DNA from: Adineta vaga
Taxonomy: Eukaryota > Rotifera
NCBI GenBank assembly: GCA_021613535.1
Contig: CP075495.1
Coordinates: 15,066,001-15,130,000, forward strand
Direction of reading: 5' to 3'
DNA: 64,000 nucleotides
Shown here: positions 21,685-31,600 of the stretch, in pieces
Position numbering within the stretch: position 1 is the first letter of the stretch
Layout of the letters: every line of letters begins with the position of its first letter
Made by a program: the position numbers and the translations under genes
Notes under the pieces: generated by a model
Database searches by the model: none
What the model was told of the DNA's origin: nothing
Seen by the model: only the letters and a program-made list of their open reading frames with translations

Positions 21685-22110
21685 GGACGATGGTTCCTGG
21701 AAGCAGAATTCCGCTTATTTCCGGTGAAAATCTGCAGGATAACATGAGAAGGTGCCTGGAATCCTGCTGAGAGAACTGGTGATCGTATCCGACTATCGAT
21801 TATGGCAGGTTCTTGTCGGTTTCCAATAAAACCGAGTAAATCCGATGACAGGATTCGGTCACTGGAATACTGCTCCCATGAAATCTCCGGAACGTCCTGA
21901 AATTGGACGGTTCCAGACTGAATGGTTTGATCTTGGATGGATCATTATATTTTGTAAGGTTAGTTAACAAGTAACGCTCATCTTTAGATTCGCTGACCCT
22001 TTTTCTGAAAGAATGATAAGAGTGCTCAGCAAACCCATAAAGCGGGACCTGGATCTGACCGGATTCGTTCTCGTAGATCATCAAGTAGGCGCCTCCTGAG
22101 AAACGTCCAA
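21685..22110. mobile_element. TTCCGG/TCCGGA-rich transposable-element fragment
   Basis: This region is GC-richer than its surroundings and full of CCGG-containing pentamers. Its left edge (CCAAGGACGATGGTTCC at 21680) resembles the left end of the 328-bp element at 54490 (CCCAGGACGATGTTTCC). It truncates the Fic gene. No transposase was recognised. Confidence 0.5.
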
Positions 22111-22535
22111 ACCACGTGAAAGTAATTCAAATCCATATTCTGAAGTATCACTCTCTAGATCAACGTCTAGACGTTCGTCGGCCACTCACGGCTAGCCGTT
22201 AACATAGACGTCTTTATTGTTTCGTCTACTTTTGATTCATTTCCCAAACAAATAAGTGAATTTCTTTTGTTCTCCTCTTGAAAAGGCACATACTTTGTAT
22301 TACTATGATTCTCGTAAAGAGAATAGAAAGGCCAAGTACTATCTTATGAGTCGCTAGAATTAGAGAATATTTTACTAGAATAGTTTTTTTCATGCTTGAA
22401 ATATTATTTCCATTTTTGGCGCACAGCTGCATCCGACAAGACAATCACAAACATCCATCTGGTTTTTATACGAATATTTATTGAAAAAATTCCATCAAAT
22501 GATCTGATGTATAGTGGTCGACCACGAAAAGATGG
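22111..22535. other. Repeat-region spacer
   Basis: No gene supported; the reading frames here are short and without family features. A small palindrome-rich stretch lies near 22155-22210. Confidence 0.3.
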
Positions 22536-22624
22536 TTAACCCTTTCGAGCCGGATGCATCCATATGGATATATTTTGCCGTAGGGGGTACAGCATTTTCC
22601 AAATAGCCGGCCGGAAAGGGTTAA
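22536..22624. mobile_element. 89-bp piggyBac-like mini-element (TTAA-flanked)
   Basis: The element runs from TTAACCCTTTCGAGCCGG to CCGGCCGGAAAGGGTTAA. Its ends are imperfect inverted repeats beginning CCC within a TTAA duplication, the hallmark of piggyBac-type transposition. A degenerate relative with the core CAGCATTTT.C.AATAGCCG occurs at about 34570-34620. Confidence 0.65.
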
Positions 22625-22849
22625 AAAAGCTGACATAAGTATCGTACCTATTCTGTCAAGTACCTGAAGTGCAGTTTTTTCTATCAATTTCTTACTAAAT
22701 CCTATACTCAGAAGTCGTAAATGATTCAAATGGCACATACAGCCCACGAACACTAGCCCATTCATTAGTTTCTATCACCCTTTTAAAGGGAGATATACAC
22801 TGAGATATTTATCTTGGAGAGAGAGGTAAATAACAATGGTGGAATCGAT

Positions 22850-23170
22850 CCCATAGAACTAGCATCAGATTCAAATTCGTTAGTATCGATAATTTTTTAT
22901 AGAATTTGACCAAACACTCATGAAACATTGAGTTTTCTGGGAGGGAAAGACCAAAATAGGTCTCAGATAAATAATTCATCGAAAATTAGCATCGGATTCG
23001 AGATCCTTGACCTCGATTACCCATCGGTCAACCCTTACTTCACAGTATAAAAATTTATCATTAGTTAATTAGTTAATTAGCTAATTAGGAAATCAGTATT
23101 TCGGAAAACTAACGTCAGATTCGAGATCCTTGACCTCGATTACCTTTGGTGAATCATTTCCAGATCGCCA
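22850..23170 (+). repeat. Tandem repeat, ~120-bp period, three units
   Basis: Units near 22858, 22985 and 23105 share an AACTAGCATCAGATTC-like start. The second and third share ATTCGAGATCCTTGACCTCG followed by ATTACC. The units are diverged. A TTAATTAG-type simple repeat lies at about 23055-23090. Confidence 0.6.
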
Positions 23171-23389
23171 TCATTAAGTTTTCAGTAGTTTATAAAATGC
23201 TGCAATCTGATTGGCTTGGACAAACTCACAAACTCACAAACGCACAAAATTTTAGCATTTTATTGAGCGTAATTTTTACGCTATAACCCTTTCTTTCAGA
23301 AAAGGGAATAAGTGCGATAATCTTTCATTTGTTGATATTTCGAATTCATAGAGACGACATACATGAAGAAGATAAATTTCGTTTGTCGA

Positions 23390-23800
23390 AACGTTACAAA
23401 AGCCAGTATCAATACAATTTTATCCGTTTGATAATTAAAAATTTTTTAGTTTTATCTAATAATTTAAGTTTATAATTTTAAATTTATTAATTATTTGATT
23501 GGTCCAATTTTTCAAATTTTATTATTATTAATTTTATTCAATTTGATTTAAATCAAGTAAAATTTTTACTCTATTTATTCTTTTTATTTGAATTTATCTT
23601 ATATTAATTTTGATTTTATTAATTTTACTTTATTTAATTTTTAATTTATTTATTATAATTTCTTTTTGAAATAAAAAGAAAAAGAAAAGATTTCTCTTAA
23701 TTGAATTTTATAAAAATAAAATTAATTGATTGAATTTCCTGAGAATTAAAAAACTCAATTCAATATAACTGAAGAAGACAAATCAACTAATTAGTATTTC
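23390..23800. repeat. AT-rich low-complexity tract
   Basis: Almost pure A/T sequence built of TTTAATTT/AATTTTAT words over some 400 bp. No gene is possible in it. It separates the repeat cluster from the second MORN/DUF2891 block. Confidence 0.6.
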
Positions 23801-23879
23801 AATTATTCATCAACCTGATCAATAAATATTGAAAACAAAGGAAGAGATTTTCTGAAAACTATTAAATATTATGACCTTC

Positions 23880-24450
23880 CAGTTAACAAGAACCCAATCT
23901 TCTATCTGTAGTAAAGTATTCTATTTTTTCATTAGAAATAATTGGAAAAATTCGTTTTTTTCCAAGTCCAACTGTTTCAGGTTGGATTTAGAATGTATTT
24001 GGCATTTGTCGACATTGTAGAACCAATTGAGTTTGATAAGTTCGATTAGTTTCATCTGAATGAAATGTATAGACGAGACTATAAGCTCTTGAACTTGAAT
24101 AGGCAATAGTAGGTGTAGTAAAAAAATATTTTTGTCGATATTTTAGAATTGATAACGCTGCTACATTTTTTTGTTCCATGAAATGTAATAAGCCATTTAT
24201 TCCAAACTTATGAGTATAACAAAATGCAACATCAACTTGGAACAACATTCAAACTAAGAAAATAATGAAGTTGCTTCATGTTTAGGATATTTATGTTTGT
24301 CTGGTAAAGCGAAAGCCTTTGAATTGGATTTTTTCCCTGACTAACTTCCTTTATGATGTATAATTTATTGTTTTTCCAATTTCCTACCTATCAATGTCCA
24401 TCTTCCCAAATATTTACTACCTGTATACTTTCTACCGTCTCCAAACAAAT
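23880..24450 (-). pseudogene. Decayed MORN/NEURL4-C-like gene (block 3)
   Basis: The pieces match the gene at 14413-15414: the 3' end with its YSSSRAYS and TYQTQLVLQCRQMPNTF stretch, the FHG.-type region around 24160, then a jump to degenerate MORN codons near 24380-24430. Internal deletions and frameshifts remove the cysteine cluster and most MORN units. It sits the same distance before a DUF2891 gene as in block 2. Confidence 0.8.
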
Positions 24451-24607
24451 GAATTTTTTCATAGGATAATAAGCTTCTTTCTCGTTTCTAGTCAAATATA
24501 TTTATTTGTTGCTTTTTTTTTCTTTTCTGTTATTCTTAGTCAAACACGTATTTTTTATCTTTTCTCTATAACAAATAAATGTAATCATTACACGTGTAGA
24601 AATTAAA

Positions 24608-25711
24608 ATGGCAAGTAAACGTTTAGATTTATCTGCATTACATCGTCGTTTTGTATCTCTTGCACTTTCATGTGTTCATCGTGAATATCCAAATAAAATC
24701 GCTCATGTTTTAACATCTGATGCCGATATTCAAGCACCTCGTCAATTAACACCTGCATTTTATGGTTGTTTTGATTGGCATTCAGCGGTTCATGGTCATT
24801 GGTTATTAGCTCGTCTTGCACGTATTGATTCAAATCTAACAGATGAATGTTGTCAAGCACTTCGACAAAGTTTAACAAAAGAAAATCTTGATAATGAAGT
24901 GAAATATATTGATAATAATCAACGACAAGCGTTTGAAAGACCATATGGATTAGCATGGTTATTGCAATTAACAATGGAATTAGATGAATGGTCAAAAGAA
25001 GAAAATCATCAAGTATCTTTTTTCAGTTTTCCTTTAGCAATGAAATATGGATTTTGTTCTCTTTTATAGATTTTAAAAGAAGTTAAACAATGGCGTGAAA
25101 ATCTTCGTACATTAGAAGAACTTGTTGTGAAACGATTATCGTTATGGCTTCCAAAATTATCCTATCCTGTTCGTAGTGGTGAACATAGTCAAACAGCTTT
25201 TGCTCTAGGTCTTTCATTGGACTATGCTCGTCATGTAAACAATGACATATTTGCACAACTTATTGAACAACAATCATTACGATTTTTTACTCAAGATAAA
25301 TTCTATCCATTTAATTATGAACCATCGGGAGAAGATTTTCTATCGGCTGGATTGGCTGAAGCTGATTTGATGCGTCGTGTAATGAAGAGAAATTCTGAAA
25401 GATTTCTTCAATGGTTTAAAGAATTTTTACCTGAAAATAATTTACCAATAAATCTCGAACCACCTTCTATAGCTGATCCAACTGATCCAAAATTGATTCA
25501 TTTAGCTGGTCTATGTCTTAGTCGAGCATGGATGTTAGAAGGTATTATTCAAATGTTACCAGAAAACAGTGAACAACGAAATCAATTGAAAGATTTAAGT
25601 CAAAGAAATGCTCAAGCTGGTTTAACAGCAATTGATGAAAGTCATTATGAAGGTGGACATTGGCTCGGAACATTTGCTGTGTATTTGATAACACGACGAG
25701 GGATTAATTGA
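24608..25711 (+). CDS. DUF2891 family protein (bacterial-type, intact copy)
   Basis: Two exons, 24608-25012 and 25070-25711, separated by a 57-bp GT-AG intron, encode 348 aa. The conserved blocks of DUF2891 are present in order: CVHREYPNKIAHVL, PAFYGCFDWHSAVHGHWLL, FERPYGLAWLL, LSYPVRSGEHSQTAFAL, EPSGEDFLSAGLAEADLMRR, HLAGLCLSRAW and GGHWLGTFAVYL. The family is otherwise almost entirely bacterial, and the many conserved His/Trp/Arg residues suggest an enzyme of unknown reaction; there is no signal peptide. A spliceosomal intron in a bacterial-type gene points to old horizontal transfer followed by domestication. The frameshifted twin at 15764 has no intron at this place. Confidence in the family is high, in function none. 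Confidence 0.88.
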
Positions 25712-25989
25712 GATGAAATCCGTTATAAGAAGAAGAAGAAAAAAAAATGATTGTCTGATTTTTAATCTATCTATCGATGTGTAAAAGTAGTAAAATGCGT
25801 GATTGTTAAATAACACATTAAACCTTTGAATTTCGTTCTTAGAAATCATCGAGAATATTCTAAGACGGATTATCTGTTAAAAACTGCTTAGATTTAGATA
25901 AAGACAGTATTTCAAGATCGAAACATGTATTCATATATAACAGATACTGATCATTCATTTCATCTTCATTATTTTTCTACGGAAAGAAA

Positions 25990-27245
25990 ATGTCGTTTAA
26001 TAATTCATCACTCATTGATATACCTTCCGATGATTCATTATTTTCGGGTCGTCCAACACCAATTGATTGTCGCACTGTACGAATTATTGGCATATTCTTA
26101 TGTCTCACTTCATTTGTTGGTATTTTTCTAAATAGTTCTCTTTTGATTAGTTTTTCTCGACATAAAGAATTACGTACACCACAAAATATATTTATTATAT
26201 TTACAGCAATAGTTGGTCTCATTGCTTCTTGCATTAATCTTCCTGCATCAGGTTCATCATCAGTTTTTTGCTATTGGTTATATGGTCGAGTTGGATGTCA
26301 GTTAGAAGGTTTAATTGCATTTCTATACGGATGTTCAAGTTGTTATCTACTCTGTACCGTTAGTCTTAGTCGATGTTATATCATCATTCGACCATTCAAT
26401 GCGAAAGATGTGACAGTAAGTTTAAAATAGTTTTATAATTATATATCAAGAAAAAATATTTTAATCATTGTTAGGTTATGAAATGTGTTTTCATTTCATG
26501 TATAGCTGTGTTAGTTGCACTTCTTTGGACAATATTACCATTAGTTGGATGGAATGAATATACTTTAGAAGTTTGTATAAAACTTTCTTGTCTTTAATTT
26601 AATCAATGAAATATATTTATAGAGATCTCTTACATCCTGTTGTACAAATTTGTATGATCGTCGTCGATCATTTGTAGCATTCAATCTATTTATATTTGTC
26701 GTTGTATATTGTGTACCATTGATTATTTTAATCACAACAAATTCAATTATTTATACGGGACTTAAACGTATGCGTGAGAAAATTGCGCATGGAGTTAAAG
26801 CAGAATTGAGTCAAAGAAGAGTTGAAATGGAACGACGTATTTTTAAGAGTAAATTTCTTTTTTTCTTTTTGAAAAAAGATTTAATGAAAGATATCAATTT
26901 GATCTTTTAGGTATTGTTATGACAATTTTTGGTTTTATTTTTACTTGGACACCATATGCAATAACATTTTTTATATCTGCATTTGGTAGAAATAATTATG
27001 ATGTTCCACCAATGGCAACATTTATTTGTGCTTGTTTTGCAAAAACATCTGTAGTTTGGATTCCAATACTTTATATGAGTACATCAAAACAATTTCGACT
27101 TAGTTTAGTTGATAAAGGTACACTTGAGAAACTCGGTGGAACAAATTCAGCTGCTGGAGAAGTCGCAAATCTTGCCGTTATTTCTCGTAACGTAGACAAA
27201 GCAGTGGTACATATTAAACAAGAAATTTCAAATAAGGATGAATAA
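25990..27245 (+). CDS. Opsin (rhodopsin-family GPCR)
   Basis: Four exons (25990-26415, 26475-26570, 26623-26848, 26911-27245) join in phase to give 360 aa with seven membrane segments. Opsin hallmarks: FTWTPYA in helix 6 and CFAKTSVVWIPILY in helix 7, where Lys294 aligns with the retinal Schiff-base lysine. The extracellular loop has GWNEY and TSCC. The DRY motif is replaced by SRCYIIIRP and NPxxY by IPILY, so coupling may be unusual. The second donor is GTTTGT, a weaker site. A light-sensing receptor in a plasma or photoreceptor membrane is the natural reading; the class (tetraopsin/xenopsin-like) is not decided. Confidence 0.82.
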
Positions 27246-27448
27246 ATCAAAAAACCCCTCTCTCCCTTAAATGTATAGTTGTACCTTTGCTTTGTATATT
27301 GTTTGTTTATATTGTAAAGTAGAGATTAGTTATTAGAAGTTCTAAGAAAAAAAAAGGATGAAATTATCAATTTAAAGTCTAGAAGATATTGATTTGTCAA
27401 TTGATGAGATTTATGTTGGCTAGAAAAAAGTGAATCGATTTGATAAGA

Positions 27449-27847
27449 TTAAATATTTTTCTGAAGAAAGAATCTTACAGTAAAATTCATAATAACATGA
27501 AGTTCACCATGATTCGATAGACCAAGATGAGCAGGTAATTTAACCCAATCATCAAATTTTCCATCATCAAAAACATTTTTAAGTTTTACCTTTCCACTTC
27601 CAATAGCATCTCGATCAGCAACATCAGAATCATAAACATCAAAATGGATGGTATCATCATCGGAATGAATATTAAATGTAAAACGTTCATTCCATACAGG
27701 ATCGTTTGTATTTTGAAGTGTTGTTGTACGTTGTTTATATTTCTTTTGAGTATAAATTTCAACAAATGGATCACTTTGTCCAACAGTATCTTTATCCTTA
27801 AAACGACGACCTTCAACAATAATCACTTCAAGCGTTCCGGTAGGCAT
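27449..27847 (-). CDS. Small single-C2-domain protein
   Basis: The product is 132 aa from the ATG at 27847; the frame extends 20 codons further, but MPTGTLEVIIVEGR is the usual C2 start. Calcium-loop residues are visible: DKDTVGQSDPFVE and, in loop 3, DVYDSDVADRDAIG. One C2 domain makes up the whole protein, as in small SRC2/elicitor-responsive-type C2 proteins. It probably binds acidic phospholipids in a calcium-dependent way. It stands tail-to-tail with the opsin gene. Confidence 0.8.
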   Translation of the reverse strand: MPTGTLEVIIVEGRRFKDKDTVGQSDPFVEIYTQKKYKQRTTTLQNTNDPVWNERFTFNIHSDDDTIHFDVYDSDVADRDAIGSGKVKLKNVFDDGKFDDWVKLPAHLGLSNHGELHVIMNFTVRFFLQKNI

Positions 27848-28316
27848 TGTATAGTCAATGAAGCGAAAAAGTAAATGACTTGTTTGAAAATATCGATGAA
27901 TATACAATGATTTTTCTTTTACCTTGAAACGATAAGAAAAACGTATTTTTCCTCATTCATTCGTATGAGATCAAAATACGATTAACTCAAAAAACAACAC
28001 TTGTGCAACAAACACGTGAATTGTAACATATTTATCCTAACTATAATATATAATTTTCAAAGATTATAATAATTCTTAATTCTATTGAACTCATACAAGA
28101 AACAAGTATAAATTATCAAAATTTAATTGAATAAAATGTATTGAGATATCGACGAGCATAGCTCTCTACTTCATCACTTTTTTTCGTTCTGTTGACATGT
28201 CTACATGACAGACGTGCACGTCCGTTGTTTTTTCTCGTTCTACACGTAAATCAGTTATAGAAGGAAATTTTCTTTTTCTCTTCTGTTCTCCATTATCTGC
28301 GTTGATACCACAGACT

Positions 28317-28339
28317 TCTCGAACGTTCCAGAAAATTCT
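28317..28339 (+). promoter_or_regulatory. Perfect five-unit heat-shock element
   Basis: The units TTC, GAA, TTC, GAA, TTC alternate at exact 5-bp spacing (28317, 28322, 28327, 28332, 28337). This is the inverted nGAAn array bound by HSF1 trimers. It lies 19 bp upstream of a TATA box and about 280 bp before the Hsp104 ATG. Confidence 0.9.
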
Positions 28340-28357
28340 TCTTTCTTTTTGAAATTT

Positions 28358-28367
28358 ATATAAATAT
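28358..28367 (+). promoter_or_regulatory. TATA box of Hsp104 gene
   Basis: TATATAAATA lies just downstream of the heat-shock element. A start site near 28390 would leave a 5' leader containing a 156-bp intron (28447-28602, donor GTAAGTATC, acceptor TTTTAG) that ends 13 bp before the ATG. Confidence 0.7.
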
Positions 28368-28615
28368 ACTTTTGATCGTCAGCTGGAAATCAATTGTTCA
28401 TATAACTGTGTACAAACGCCCTCCACTTCACTTTAATTTATTCTCTGTAAGTATCAGAAAGCAAATGATTCTTTTTCTTGACACTAAAACCTATTCTAGC
28501 GTCATCTTGTCTATAAGACTAGGATCCAATAATATATTTTCTTTCTATACTCGATAACGATAAGAACATATATTTATTTTTATCTTTATTCATTTCTTTT
28601 AGTAATTAACAAATA

Positions 28616-31600
28616 ATGTCTTATTCTCCAGAAGACTTTACTGATCAAAGCAATAAAGCAATATCATTAGCATTGGAATATGCTCAAGAACAAAAACATA
28701 TTGAACTTGTACCATTACATTTAGCACATGTACTTGTCGAAGATGAACAAGGTTTAGCAAGACAATTAATAAAAAAAGCTGAATTTAATGTACAAGAAGT
28801 CATCGATGCAATCGATATCAAATTACGAAAATTATCGAAACAAGATCCACCACCAAGCAAACTTTATCCGAATGCATCATTTATGAATGTATTAAAACAA
28901 GCAAAAAAGTTATCGAAATCACAAAAAGATTCTCATACAGCAATTGATCATATTTTGGTTGCTTTATATGAAGATTCTGATGCAACATCAGCATTTGTTT
29001 CAGTTGGATTAAGTAAAAAACGTATGGAAGAAGTTGTAAAACAAATTCGACAAAATAAAAATGTGACATCAGCTAAAGCTGAACAAACCTATCAAGCATT
29101 GGAAAAATATGGTCATGATTTAGTTGCTGATGCTGAATCAGGAAAATTAGATCCAGTTATTGGTCGTGATCAAGAAATTCGACGTTGTATTCAAGTTTTA
29201 TCACGACGAACAAAAAATAATCCTGTTCTCATTGGTGAACCTGTAAGATTTTAATGAAAAAAATTTGAAAAGAAAATTTCAGCTTTGATTTCTAATAGGG
29301 TGTGGGTAAAACAGCTATTGTTGAAGGTCTAGCTCAACGTATTGTTCATCAAGATGTTCCAGATACATTACCACGACGTTTAATTGCATTAGATATGGGT
29401 GCTTTAGTTGGTAAGATTTAAGAAGGAGAAAAAGAAAACAAAACAAATTGATTTTAATGATTTTTTTTTCTTTTCAGCTGGTGCAAGTCATCGTGGTGAA
29501 TTTGAAGAACGTTTGAAATCAGTTTTGAAAGAAATTGAAAGTTCAAATGGTGGAATTATTTTATTTATTGATGAAATACATTTAGTGCTTGGTGCTGGAA
29601 AAGCTGAAGGTGCCATGGATGCTGCTAATCTATTAAAACCAATGTTAGGTAAGTTATGATGAATTATTTTCATTGAAATATTTCTATTTTTGTTTTATTA
29701 AGCTCGTGGTGAACTTCGTTGTATTGGTGCAACAACTTTAGATGAATATAGAAAATATATTGAAAAAGATCCAGCATTTGAACGACGTTTTCAACAAGTT
29801 ATGGTTAAAGAACCAAATGTTGCTGATTGTGTTTCAATTTTACGTGGTCTTAAAGATCGTTATGAATCACATTTTGGTGGTATGTTCTATTACATTCTCA
29901 TTTCTTTCATATTCTTTTCTCTTTTACTAGTTCGAATTCTCGATTCATCTTTGGTCATTGCTGCACAATTATCGAATCGTTATATTACCAATCGATTTCT
30001 TCCGGATAAAGCTATTGGTAAGAAAATGCACTGGAAAATCAACTTTTTAATCATATTTTTTCTTCTTCTTGTTCAATAGATTTAATTGATGAAGCATGTG
30101 CAAGTATTCGTGTTCAATTGGATAGTCAACCGGAAATTATTGATCAATTAGAACGTCGTGAATTACAATTAGATGTTGAAGCAACAGCTTTATCTCAAGA
30201 AAAAGATGACGCATCAAAACAACGTTTGAAACAAGTTAAAGAAGAATTAGCTAAAATTCGTGAAGAATTAAAACCATTGAAATTGCGACATCGAGCAGAA
30301 AAAGAACGTGTTGATGAATTGAGAAAATTGAAACAAAAGATGGAAAATCTTCAAGTTAAAATGGCACAAGCTGAACGAGAGAAAAATTTGGCGTTAGTTG
30401 CTGATATGAAATATGGAGCTATTCCTGATCTTGAAAAGAAAATTGCTGAAACAGAACATCGTATTACAGAAGAAAATAAACAACAACAAGATCGATTATT
30501 AACTGAAGTTGTCGGACCAAATGCCATTGCTGAAATAGTCAGTCGTTGGACAGGTATTCCTGTATCGAAATTATCTCAAACAGAACGTGAACGTTTATTA
30601 AAATTAAGTGAACATTTACATAAGAAAGTTGTTGGTCAAGATGATGCTGTTGATAGTGTATCTGAAGCTGTACTTCGAAGCCGTGCTGGTCTTTCAAGAG
30701 AAAATCAACCGATTGGTTCATTCTTATTTTTGGGTCCAACAGGTGTTGGTAAAACTGAATTAGCAAAAACATTAGCTTTAGAATTATTTGATTCAGTTAA
30801 ATCAATGGTTCGAATTGATATGAGTGAATATACAGAATCACATTCAGTTGCTCGATTAATTGGTGCACCACCAGGTAAGTTATTTATGATTTGTATTCAT
30901 GTTCTAAAAATGTTTTGTTTAGGTTATGTTGGTTTCGAACAAGGTGGTCAATTAACTGAAGCAGTTCGACGACAACCTTATGCAGTTATTTTGTTTGATG
31001 AAGTTGAAAAAGCTCATCCACAAATTTGGAATACGTTATTACAAGTTTTGGATGATGGTCGTTTAACTGTAAGTTTTTTCGTAAGGAAAAAAAAAGTTAA
31101 AGTTATTTTGATGAATCAATATTTAGGATGGCAAAGGACGAACTGTTGATTTTACAAATACAATTATTGTATTAACATCAAATATTGGTGCACAATATAT
31201 TTTAGAAGAAGTCGAACATCCTACAAAGACTTCTGATGGAAAATTATCTCAAGCAATTAAAGATCGTGTTATGAAAGAAGTTCGTCTTCATTTTCGACCA
31301 GAATTTTTAAATCGTTTGGATGATATTGTCTTCTTTCAACCATTGAATGTCAATCAATTATCATCAATTGTTCATCTTCAATTAAAATCATTAGAAGAAC
31401 GTTTGAAAGAACAAGATATCGAAATTAGTTTAACTGATCGAGCAATTCAATCAACACTCAAGAAATCTTATAATCCAGGTATGTTAAAGAATATTCTTGA
31501 TTTTTTATTCATAGTTAGATTTTACAGAAGACAAAACAAACATTTATTTCTTTCCCAATGGAATATTTATACCAAGACCGATATCATAGTTTGGATTTGG

